From an uncultured Christensenella sp. (GTDB lineage: Bacteria; Bacillota; Clostridia; Christensenellales; UBA1242): DNA of 64,000 bases. Shown here piece by piece: positions 35,214-43,509 of this stretch; position 1 is the first letter of the stretch; every line of letters begins with the position of its first letter. The translations under genes were made by a program, and so were the position numbers. The stretch spans positions 206,291-270,290 of the forward strand of contig CAJTYR010000001.1 in the NCBI GenBank assembly GCA_910584295.1, in the 5' to 3' direction. The notes under the pieces were generated by a model that ran no database searches, was not told where the DNA came from, and saw only the letters and a list, made by a program, of their open reading frames with translations.

Positions 35214-35242
35214 TTGACTTTTTTGGTGCCAGATTGTATCAT
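35214..35242 (+). promoter_or_regulatory. gpmI promoter
   Basis: TTGACT, a 17-base spacer and TATCAT; the RNA start is about 14 bases before the gpmI ATG. Confidence 0.6.
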
Positions 35243-35262
35243 TTCCACATAAGGAGAATTTT

Positions 35263-36765
35263 ATGGTTACACTCGTAATTTTGGATGGCTTTGGTGAAAA
35301 GAAAGAAAAATTTGGAAATGCAATCAACTCTCAAGGCACACCATACCTAGACAAACTCAAAAAAGAATATCCTCACACCCTTCTTAATGCCAGTGGGGAA
35401 TGGGTTGGACTTTCTGAAGGAGATGATGGAAACAGCGAAGTCGGACACATGACAATTGGCGCTGGAAGAATGATCCTACAAGACCTTCGCCTCATTGACA
35501 GCGAAATTTCAAATGGAAAATTCTTTCAAAATCCAGCACTTCTCAAAGCATTGGCACATGCAGAAAAAAACAAAAGCAATTTGCACATAATGGGGATCCT
35601 TTCAGATGGCAGAATTCATCAAGATGTTGCTCACATGTATGCAATCTTGGAGATGGCAAAAAATTTTGATATAAAGAATATTTATGTTCATGCTTTTCCA
35701 GATGGAAGAGATTGTCCCATCAAAAGCGTTGAAAAATATGTAAAAGAATTTAATGAAAAAACAAAAGGCACAAACGCAAAAATTGGAACAATGCTTGGAA
35801 GAGTCTATTTGGATAGAGAACTCAAATTTGAGCGTGTGCAAAAGATGTATGATCTTATGGTAAGTGGTAAGGGCAAAAAATTTGGCTCCGTTCAAGAAGC
35901 AATTGATTGGAATTATCAAAATGGTCTCACAGATGAATATTTTGAAGCCAGTGTCATTGACGAAAATGCAAAAGTTAAAGACAACGACAGTTTGATTTTC
36001 TTCAACTATCGTACCGACAGAGAACGTGAAATCACTTGGGCATTCACCGATCCAAATTTCAAGCATTTTAAAACAAAAAAACTTAAAAATTTCTTATTTA
36101 CTCAAATGACACAATATGCGGAAAACTTATCTCATCTCAACACAGCATACCCACCAAAAACCATTGAAGACAATTTGACTGCAATCCTATCAAAAGCAGG
36201 CAAAACACAATACCATGTGGCAGAAACCACCAAATATATGCATGTTACTTACTTTTTCAATGGCACAATTGACACTCCATATAAAGGAGAAGACCGAAAA
36301 CTTATTGACACGATAAACACCGATGATTATGCACAATTCCCAAAAATGAGAGCAATTGAAATCACTCAAGACGTTTTGGAAGCAATTGCGTCAAACAAAT
36401 ATGATTTCATTGTTGTCAACTATTCAAACCCAGATATGATTGGACACACTGGAAACTGGAATGCAACAAAAGAAGCAATTGAGTGCGTCGACAAACAAGC
36501 CTATGCTGTCGCCCTTGCAACACTTATGGCTGGCGGAGATTGCATAATCACTGCCGATCATGGGAATGCCGAAGAGATGATGGACAAAAATGGAAACAAA
36601 CTCACAAAACACACAAACAACCCTGTGCCTTGCATCTTTGTTTCAAGAAATCATCCAGAGGTTAAACGCCTTAAAAAAGGCAAATCTCTCACAGCAATTG
36701 CTCCAAGTGTTCTTAAACTTATGAACCTCGAAGTGCCAGAAAACTATGACGAACCGTTATTTTAA
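35263..36765 (+). CDS. gpmI: 2,3-bisphosphoglycerate-independent phosphoglycerate mutase
   Basis: GpmI interconverts 3- and 2-phosphoglycerate in glycolysis, using two metal ions and a Ser phospho-intermediate. Asp8 (LDGFG) is a metal ligand and Ser58 lies in GNSEVGH; a transferase insert and HGN/ADHGNAEEM motifs near the C-terminus complete the 500-residue protein. Small departures from the family (SDGRIHQD for SDGGVHSH) are present but not in the metal ligands. GGAG lies 6 bases before the ATG. Confidence 0.95.
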   Translation: MVTLVILDGFGEKKEKFGNAINSQGTPYLDKLKKEYPHTLLNASGEWVGLSEGDDGNSEVGHMTIGAGRMILQDLRLIDSEISNGKFFQNPALLKALAHAEKNKSNLHIMGILSDGRIHQDVAHMYAILEMAKNFDIKNIYVHAFPDGRDCPIKSVEKYVKEFNEKTKGTNAKIGTMLGRVYLDRELKFERVQKMYDLMVSGKGKKFGSVQEAIDWNYQNGLTDEYFEASVIDENAKVKDNDSLIFFNYRTDREREITWAFTDPNFKHFKTKKLKNFLFTQMTQYAENLSHLNTAYPPKTIEDNLTAILSKAGKTQYHVAETTKYMHVTYFFNGTIDTPYKGEDRKLIDTINTDDYAQFPKMRAIEITQDVLEAIASNKYDFIVVNYSNPDMIGHTGNWNATKEAIECVDKQAYAVALATLMAGGDCIITADHGNAEEMMDKNGNKLTKHTNNPVPCIFVSRNHPEVKRLKKGKSLTAIAPSVLKLMNLEVPENYDEPLF

Positions 36766-36793
36766 CATAACAGTCAAAAATATATATTAACAA

Positions 36794-36822
36794 AAAAGAC
36801 CAACAAATTTGATGGTCTTTTT
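36794..36822. terminator. Bidirectional terminator after gpmI
   Basis: AAAAGACCA/TGGTCTTTT around a ten-base loop, between convergent genes. Confidence 0.8.
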
Positions 36823-36838
36823 AAATTTTTATAAGCAA

Positions 36839-37534
36839 TTAAAATGGACTGTCTGCAACAAGAATTGTGCTTTCACTTTCTTCTTTCAGCGGAGTAATAT
36901 TTGATAAAAGCATAATTCTTTGGCAAGATACCTCATAAGCAGTCTTTGTTTCGCTTGTGCCATCCTCAAATGCTTTGACATATTCTCTGGATTGAATTCT
37001 TCCCACAATCTCCACTTTACAACCTATTTTTTGCTCTGCAACAAAGCGTGCGTTTCTACCCCATAAAATACAAGGTACATAATCTGATTTATGATAATTT
37101 GTTCGATTTACTGCAAGCAAAATGTCACAAATTTCTCTGTTAAATGGAGTCTTGCGATAGATTGGTGATTTGCAAATGAAACCAACAAGCTTAACCTCGT
37201 TTTCAAATTCACAAGCCCCCATTTCAAGAATCTCCACTTCTTTTGCAAAAAGGTGCAGCACAAGTTTGCTCTTCTCTCCCGCAAGCTTGTTATAGCTTCT
37301 GTATTCACCAGAAACTTTGATAAATTGTCCTTTTTTAATTTCTTTACCTGCCAATGTTCTTTCCGAAACCGTAATTGGGATTATATCAACAATCTTGGAC
37401 AATCTTTCAACTTCAATTTTAAACTCAAAAAAGTTTTCATTTTCAACTTGATGAGACAGCGTTGGCTCGCAGTTTACTTTCCCTGAAAGTTTTGCAATAT
37501 TTGTTAAATCCTCTTGCGTTTTATTGTATTCCAT
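36839..37534 (-). CDS. Tandem OB-fold single-stranded DNA-binding-like protein
   Basis: The 231-residue protein has two OB-fold-like domains. Residues about 18-110 hold a first fold (AKLSGKV...FFEFKIEV...FIKVSGEYRSY), and about 112-210 a second that resembles SSB/PriB (GFICKSPIYRKT, CDILLAVNR, KVEIVGRIQSREY). A true SSB has one fold and an acidic tip. AGGAGG lies 6 bases before the ATG at 37534. It lies 10 bases after the PdaB-like gene. It probably binds single-stranded nucleic acid. Confidence 0.7.
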   Translation of the reverse strand: MEYNKTQEDLTNIAKLSGKVNCEPTLSHQVENENFFEFKIEVERLSKIVDIIPITVSERTLAGKEIKKGQFIKVSGEYRSYNKLAGEKSKLVLHLFAKEVEILEMGACEFENEVKLVGFICKSPIYRKTPFNREICDILLAVNRTNYHKSDYVPCILWGRNARFVAEQKIGCKVEIVGRIQSREYVKAFEDGTSETKTAYEVSCQRIMLLSNITPLKEESESTILVADSPF

Positions 37535-37544
37535 ACAATTCCTC

Positions 37545-38309
37545 CTAATTTTTGTGTTGCACACCATTCCTGTCAATATTATAATCGTTCTCATAAACCA
37601 AATCAGAAATGCAAGTTATTTTGTAGCCAGCCACTTTCAACCTGTTAAGTGTCAAACGCAGTGCATCAAGAATGTTGTCAGAGTTGTTGTGCATCAATAT
37701 GATTGATCCATTTTTCACCCTAGAACAAACTCTTGAAGTGATATCTTGTGCAGAAAGCCCCTTCCAATCAAGACTGTCAACATCCCATTGAATTGTTTTA
37801 AGAGAAAGCTCATCAGCAGTCTCCAAAAGTGCATTGTTGTAAGATCCAAATGGAGCCCTGAAAAGTTTCACATCTTTTCCAGTGACAGACTTGATTTTTG
37901 AAATGGATGTTTCAAGTTCTTGCTTCATGGTCGATTTTGAAAGTTTTGCCATATCAGGATGTGTGTTTGAGTGTGTTCCAATCTCACAACCAGCAGCATC
38001 AATTGCTTTCACCATGTCAGAATAGTCATCAACCCAAAAGCCAACAAGGAAGAATGTTGCATTAACTTCAAACTCTTTCAAAATATCCAAAATTCCCTGA
38101 GTCTTGTCAGCACCCCAAGCAGCATCAAATGAAATTGCAACCTGCTTCTCTGTCGTGTCAACATTGTAAATTGGCACTTTTCGAGTTGAGTATCCCAAAA
38201 AGACTTGTGCTGATGACTGCCCACCAAAAGGGATTGCCAGCAAAATCATGACCATAACAATTGCTACAAAAATTTTTATTGTTCTTGATTTGATAACGCA
38301 GAAATGCAT
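37545..38309 (-). CDS. PdaB-like polysaccharide deacetylase
   Basis: A signal anchor (about residues 10-33) is followed by a NodB-fold domain. The first motif reads FDAAWG as in PdaB, with its Asp kept; the HSNTH metal site and RAPFGSY arginine motif are intact, unlike the YlxY-like protein at 9139. PdaB is a sporulation-linked cell-wall deacetylase of Bacillus; here a vegetative wall role is equally possible. GAGG lies 5 bases before the ATG. Confidence 0.8.
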   Translation of the reverse strand: MHFCVIKSRTIKIFVAIVMVMILLAIPFGGQSSAQVFLGYSTRKVPIYNVDTTEKQVAISFDAAWGADKTQGILDILKEFEVNATFFLVGFWVDDYSDMVKAIDAAGCEIGTHSNTHPDMAKLSKSTMKQELETSISKIKSVTGKDVKLFRAPFGSYNNALLETADELSLKTIQWDVDSLDWKGLSAQDITSRVCSRVKNGSIILMHNNSDNILDALRLTLNRLKVAGYKITCISDLVYENDYNIDRNGVQHKN

Positions 38310-38325
38310 ACCAACCTCGCTTTTT

Positions 38326-38354
38326 ATTTTAATCTTTATGACAACTTATGCCAA
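38326..38354 (-). promoter_or_regulatory. Promoter of the pdaB-like operon
   Basis: TTGGCA, a 17-base spacer and TAAAAT. The RNA start lies about 10 bases before the ribosome site. Confidence 0.7.
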
Positions 38355-38401
38355 TGCCAATTTTGACTTAAAAAATCTAAATTTGCCCCAAATTGTCGAA
38401 A

Positions 38402-38435
38402 TGTGGAGAAAGTCAATTTTTCTTCACTTTCCACA
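38402..38435. repeat. Imperfect inverted repeat upstream of the pdaB-like promoter
   Basis: TGTGGAGAAAGT and ACTTTCCACA face each other 12 bases apart with one bulge. The outer parts resemble DnaA boxes (TGTGGATAA) with one or two changes. The rest of the gap 38355-38533 shows no gene. Confidence 0.5.
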
Positions 38436-38533
38436 AAATACCATATTGTCCAAAAGAAAAAAATAGAACACCTAACTCTGTTTTTTCGACAAAAAAATAA
38501 AGAATCCTCTTCTTTGCCACCGATTTCTGCAAC

Positions 38534-38567
38534 AAAAAAAGACGCTTAAATTTAAAGCGTCTTTTTT
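38534..38567 (-). terminator. Terminator of the 1599-residue gene
   Basis: GACGCTT/AAGCGTC with an AT-rich inner stem, then six or more T on the leftward strand. Confidence 0.8.
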
Positions 38568-41500
38568 AATTCCAATATAAAACTCGAAGCGTCCAGTTCC
38601 CATTTGCAAGTTTAAACCACACTTTACCATCTGTTGGATTATTTCCATTTTGATTTGTTCCAACATACTTGGTTGAACTTGTTCCACTTGGATAAGTAGT
38701 ATAATATCTATAATAACAGTTTGTAATTCCGTTTGGTGTGTTTGCCACAGAAATTGAGACATTTCCATTGTTTGCCGTATTCTCAACCGCACATTGATCA
38801 ATTTTCCCAGAAGAAAGTCTTCCAACAAGTCCATTAACATTATTCAAAGTTGAAGAATCAGAAAAAATGCTTGAATTCACTGAAGAAGCAAAAATCTTGC
38901 CACCTGACATTTTTCCAACAAGACCACCAAAGTTGTCGCGACCATTTCCATTCTCATCCAAAGTGTAAATGGTTGCAACATATGAATTAATTCCCGCATT
39001 GATAAGTTCTTGTGGAACAATTTCGATTATGTTACCATCTTCTATTACTTCCCTCTTGATAACATAATCAAAAGTATGACTACCAACAACCTTTTCTCCA
39101 TAAAGATTATAGAACTCAACTTCTCCCAAACTCAAATCACTGTTGAAGTTGTTGAGATGCTCCAATGTAGTGTCTTTTGCATTTGCAACAAAGATTCCTG
39201 CTGTATTAAAAGCAGTGTAATCTGACTCTCTAATTGTCAAGTTTTTTATCGTTGCACCATCAGTGTAACCAAATAACCCATTGTTATAAAGATTTTGTGA
39301 GTATGAATTGTTCACAAACTTAAGGTTTGATATAATGTGATTTTGTCCATCATATATCCCACTAAATGGGTTTTCGTTTGTACCGATAGGGTTCAGAACA
39401 ACACCAGACATTTCAATGTCAGCAGTTTGCCTAAAGACATAACCAGCAAAGTTTGCACCATTTCTTACCTGTGTTGACAATTTAACCAAATCCTCTGCAG
39501 TGGAAATGTTCACAACTTTTGTTGCTCCAGCATTTGTCAAACTGCCAGAATCAACACTGTATTTTGCAAACTTTGCGACCAAATTAAGTTGATAACCCCC
39601 AGCACCGCTTTCATTTGTGTTGTTTAAATCACCATTAATACTTGCAAGATTGTTATTAACCAAAACTTGCGGATCAATCAAAAATTTATAATCTTGATTT
39701 AAAGACAATAGATTTGTTCCATTAAGATACCACCCCAAAAATCTTGCATCAGCAACATTTCCAACTGATAAGTTTGAAGGTTTGTAGTAATGCACATCTG
39801 CTGTTCCATTATTAATTTGGGCACTACTTAAAGCAAAACTTGCTTTCTCCAAAGTAGTTCCTCCACTTGTGTTATATATTACAGAACTCAAATTTAACGC
39901 ATAGGTCTGAAGCTGATAATAAACATAAATATCTAAAATATAAATATCACCTGATTTTCTTAATTCCCCAACATTCCAATGATGTGCACTCATATAATCA
40001 TCAAGCATTGTTTGGAAATGAGTTTTAGTTATGCTCGTGCCATTTTGTATTGATTCATCATTAGTAAAGCTAGTGCCATTAAATTTGTATCCATTGTTTG
40101 GACTGAATTTATAATTAACCGTTGCTGTTTGATTGTCCCTTTCATGTTCTACTTGGAAAATTTTCTCTTGTGGGTTTGAGCCACTTACATACGCTGTAGA
40201 CTCTCCACCGATATTTCCATTATTGTAAATTGATGGATTTGTATAACTGCTTATCTTATCAATGAAATTGAAAGTATAATTCAGTTTTTGACGAACGATA
40301 ATAATATGCAAGTTACTATAATTACGAGCATCTTCATCTTGACTAATGGATTTGGCAAGAATTTCTTTCATAGATAGACTTATTTCTTGCTCTCTATCTA
40401 ATTGAAGTCCACTTTTAAGAAGCGAGTCTCCATTCAATTCTAGCACATAATTGCTTCTGGTAGTATAAGAAGTCACATAGAATGTATAACTATATCCATA
40501 CTTAAATTTGGAATCTTGCCAGCCATGTTTATCATGTTCCAATATTAAATTACTCGTTGCTTCTCTTTTTAATACAACTTTTTTATCTTGAGATACAACA
40601 GAAGGAAAACCTTTAAGTCCATCAATATCCTTTCCACTACTATTAAAAGCATATATTCCTTTACCGATTTCTGCTGTGCTAATTTTTTGTAACTTTATTA
40701 CAGTATTATCATTCGCAATGGTTATATTTCCGTTGACACTCTTTCCCCATATTATTTCTTCTACATCATCTTCAACCATTGTCAAATAAATATTTTGAAA
40801 TCTTATTGGTAAAACATAAATGTTTAACGCTTTCTCTTTTCCACTAGCATCATAAGAAAACTTATATTCTACCTTTGCAGTTGAACAGTTCGCAGCTTTA
40901 ACATCACTTACAATAGGATTTGAAGTTTGGATTCCGTTTAAAACAAAGATTGGTATATTATTTTTATGTTCACCTGCCTGTTCGTTTTGCCAAGATGCCA
41001 CAGATCTTGGTTCATCTGCATGCCAATTACCACCACTATATGAAACTTTAAAAGTATCTCCATCGTCTGCAGTCTTGTTTAAAACATACATAACTGCATA
41101 GCCATTTTCCGGATAAATTTCTGTAGATATACTTTCTTTAAAGTAACAAGTTTTATTTAGGATTCCACTTTTCAAGGAAAAGAAACTATTCTTTAAAGAA
41201 TTAACACTATTTGAATTACCAAATTTGACAATTCCAGAATCTTTAAGAGGATCACTACTATTTGCCAAATTGTTCTCTTGATTAGTTCTGCTTACTTTAA
41301 CGAGTTTGTAATTTATTTTAAGTGGTTTTTCCACACTTTGGAAAGTTATTGTGAATGAAGCGGAAGATGTTGAGCCTGTGGTGAAGTTTAATTTCGTCGT
41401 TCTGTTCGTGGAAGAAGAAGTGGTAGAAAGACTCACATTTTTCACACTAACATTAGAGCTTGCTGAAGATACTACAGGGCTGGTGAAATTACTGTTGTTA

Positions 41501-43365
41501 TACTCAAGTTTTAAAGAATTTCTGGTGCTGTTTGCAAGTCCCTTAAGAAAATAGAAATTCCCGCCATTAAACGCGACTGTTTCCCAACTTGTTTTGTTTC
41601 CTGAAACTTTGTTGAATTCAACTTTCATCAAGTCTCTATCATCAGCATAATTGGGTGAGGTCTTATCATCTGTAAAAACATAAGATGTTGAGCCAGACCT
41701 CTTATATTTCGTTGTCAGCGTTCCTGTGCCAATAAGAGAAGATGGAACAAGCGAATATTTATACGAACTATTGAAGTTTATAGTGCTGCTGGTTCCGTTA
41801 TAATAATCATACAAAAGCGTTGTGACTGTCCATTCGCCACCACTGTTCAATCCAACAGTTATTCTCTTCCAACCATAAACACTATGGTTTTGTGTCCCTG
41901 AGAAATCATATCCATGTAAAGCATAAGAACCTCTATAAAATTCAGCATTGTGCAAATCAGAGCCAAACCAATAATCAATGTTATATGAGCTCACACTGCC
42001 ATTGTTCCAATTTCCAATTTTTGCATCTGAACCTATCACATAGCACGCTTTTATATTTTCACTTCCGTTCATTTCACCACAAAGCTTCCCCCATGTTGAG
42101 GTGCCTGAAACAGCTCCTAAATTCATTGAGTTTGCAATTAAAACATTTTCTTTTGCCGCACTTAATTCAATAATAAACCACAAGATTTTTATAGAAGTCT
42201 TTGGGAGTCCCATTCTGCCAGCAATTCCACCAACATAGTTTGTCCCTCTAACTTTGCCATAGTTTAAACATCTATTCACATAAACGGCATTTATCCCCAT
42301 TCCAATAATTCCGCCAACACAACTGGTCTGGTAAGAAGTGGAAGAAGCATAAGTATTGATATATCCATAGTTTACGCAATCTTCCAAAATTGACCAACTC
42401 GTGCCTTCATTGATTGCACCTATAATACCTCCAAAGCCCGAACTTGATGCCGAGGTTAAATATCCTCTAACTTCACCAAAGTTTCCACACCTACGCATAT
42501 CACAATATTGATCAGAAGTTCCTACAAGTCCTCCCAAGGCAGTATTACTTCTGCCTTCAATTCTTGAAAAATTGAAACAATCGTTGATTGTTCCTTTATA
42601 ACAAGTGCCAACAAGCCCACCAATTGCAGAATTTGTGGCATATTGATAAGCCATTTCAAGATAACTCATATTGTTAATAACATTAGATAAAATAACTCTT
42701 GCATCTGTAATTGTCATTCCTACAACAGCACCCATTCGCACGCTTATACTTGTGCTGTTTGTATTAACATAAAAACTTCCACCTGAAAGAGTTAAATCAG
42801 AAATATTAACATTATCTCCCACAACTCCAAAAAGACCAATTCCATATTTCCCTTCATAGGGTTTAATTTTGCTTTGAATTGTTGATGATGACATGTTAAA
42901 AGTTAAACCGGAGATTGTATGACCTTGTCCATAAAAATTTACCTTAAATTGATAATTTCCATTTCCTATTGGACAATCCCAATAATGTGCTGACATATCC
43001 AAATCGTTTTCAAGATAAACATCAACTGAATTATATCCACTTAATCCGCAAACACTATATAATTTGTTTGAATAACTTAATCCTATTCCTGCATTGCAAT
43101 GTCTAACAGCCAAATTTACAAGATCGATTTCATCATAAATTTCATAAACAACTTTTCCATTTTTATTTCCTACATGCCATCCATTGCTAGCATAATTACT
43201 CCAGTTTCCTGTTGCTTGAGATTTAACTGTTTCTCCGCTTTCTTCTTTGCTTTCAGAAGTTGAAATTGTCAAAAAAGAATCTGCGCTGAAAAGCACAGCC
43301 CCACCAACAAGACCTGAAACCACAAACATGGCAATCAAAATCAGAGAAAAAAGTTTTTTCTTCAT
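38566..43365 (-). CDS. Giant GLUG-repeat surface protein
   Basis: This is a 1599-residue protein. A signal peptide (about 1-30) precedes a beta-helix domain with at least five GLUG motifs (GGLVG or GGIIG with regularly spaced Cys/Asn turns, about residues 240-395). Beta-sandwich regions follow, then an InlB/Listeria-Bacteroides-type repeat (LGWYLNG...LVAKFA, about 1150-1240) and a second GLUG helix to the C-terminus, which ends in a short Trp/Tyr-rich segment. There is no LPXTG motif or transmembrane anchor. It is probably an adhesin or glycan binder held by its C-terminal repeats. There is no ribosome site before the ATG. Confidence 0.8.
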   Translation of the reverse strand: MKKKLFSLILIAMFVVSGLVGGAVLFSADSFLTISTSESKEESGETVKSQATGNWSNYASNGWHVGNKNGKVVYEIYDEIDLVNLAVRHCNAGIGLSYSNKLYSVCGLSGYNSVDVYLENDLDMSAHYWDCPIGNGNYQFKVNFYGQGHTISGLTFNMSSSTIQSKIKPYEGKYGIGLFGVVGDNVNISDLTLSGGSFYVNTNSTSISVRMGAVVGMTITDARVILSNVINNMSYLEMAYQYATNSAIGGLVGTCYKGTINDCFNFSRIEGRSNTALGGLVGTSDQYCDMRRCGNFGEVRGYLTSASSSGFGGIIGAINEGTSWSILEDCVNYGYINTYASSTSYQTSCVGGIIGMGINAVYVNRCLNYGKVRGTNYVGGIAGRMGLPKTSIKILWFIIELSAAKENVLIANSMNLGAVSGTSTWGKLCGEMNGSENIKACYVIGSDAKIGNWNNGSVSSYNIDYWFGSDLHNAEFYRGSYALHGYDFSGTQNHSVYGWKRITVGLNSGGEWTVTTLLYDYYNGTSSTINFNSSYKYSLVPSSLIGTGTLTTKYKRSGSTSYVFTDDKTSPNYADDRDLMKVEFNKVSGNKTSWETVAFNGGNFYFLKGLANSTRNSLKLEYNNSNFTSPVVSSASSNVSVKNVSLSTTSSSTNRTTKLNFTTGSTSSASFTITFQSVEKPLKINYKLVKVSRTNQENNLANSSDPLKDSGIVKFGNSNSVNSLKNSFFSLKSGILNKTCYFKESISTEIYPENGYAVMYVLNKTADDGDTFKVSYSGGNWHADEPRSVASWQNEQAGEHKNNIPIFVLNGIQTSNPIVSDVKAANCSTAKVEYKFSYDASGKEKALNIYVLPIRFQNIYLTMVEDDVEEIIWGKSVNGNITIANDNTVIKLQKISTAEIGKGIYAFNSSGKDIDGLKGFPSVVSQDKKVVLKREATSNLILEHDKHGWQDSKFKYGYSYTFYVTSYTTRSNYVLELNGDSLLKSGLQLDREQEISLSMKEILAKSISQDEDARNYSNLHIIIVRQKLNYTFNFIDKISSYTNPSIYNNGNIGGESTAYVSGSNPQEKIFQVEHERDNQTATVNYKFSPNNGYKFNGTSFTNDESIQNGTSITKTHFQTMLDDYMSAHHWNVGELRKSGDIYILDIYVYYQLQTYALNLSSVIYNTSGGTTLEKASFALSSAQINNGTADVHYYKPSNLSVGNVADARFLGWYLNGTNLLSLNQDYKFLIDPQVLVNNNLASINGDLNNTNESGAGGYQLNLVAKFAKYSVDSGSLTNAGATKVVNISTAEDLVKLSTQVRNGANFAGYVFRQTADIEMSGVVLNPIGTNENPFSGIYDGQNHIISNLKFVNNSYSQNLYNNGLFGYTDGATIKNLTIRESDYTAFNTAGIFVANAKDTTLEHLNNFNSDLSLGEVEFYNLYGEKVVGSHTFDYVIKREVIEDGNIIEIVPQELINAGINSYVATIYTLDENGNGRDNFGGLVGKMSGGKIFASSVNSSIFSDSSTLNNVNGLVGRLSSGKIDQCAVENTANNGNVSISVANTPNGITNCYYRYYTTYPSGTSSTKYVGTNQNGNNPTDGKVWFKLANGNWTLRVLYWN

Positions 43366-43371
43366 GTATTT

Positions 43372-43399
43372 ATTATATACATAATATAATAAAAATCAA
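43372..43399 (-). promoter_or_regulatory. Promoter predicting a leaderless mRNA for the giant protein
   Basis: TTGATT, a 16-base spacer and TATAAT, ending 6 bases before the ATG at 43365. Confidence 0.65.
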
Positions 43400-43462
43400 A
43401 ATATTTTGGCAATTTTTTCTAGTTTTAGACATTTTTCATTACCTGAATTTTGACAAAGACAA

Positions 43463-43487
43463 CAAAAAAGGGTCATCGACCCTTTTT
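43463..43487. terminator. Terminator after gyrA
   Basis: GGGTC/GACCC with a three-base loop, flanked by A-tract and T-tract on both sides. Confidence 0.85.
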
Positions 43488-43509
43488 AGATTAAATCAGA
43501 ACAAAGCAT

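Noticed and set aside
38248..38466. A 72-codon rightward frame in the gap upstream of the pdaB-like gene
   Set aside because: It overlaps the pdaB start and promoter, and its AT-rich content gives no motif.
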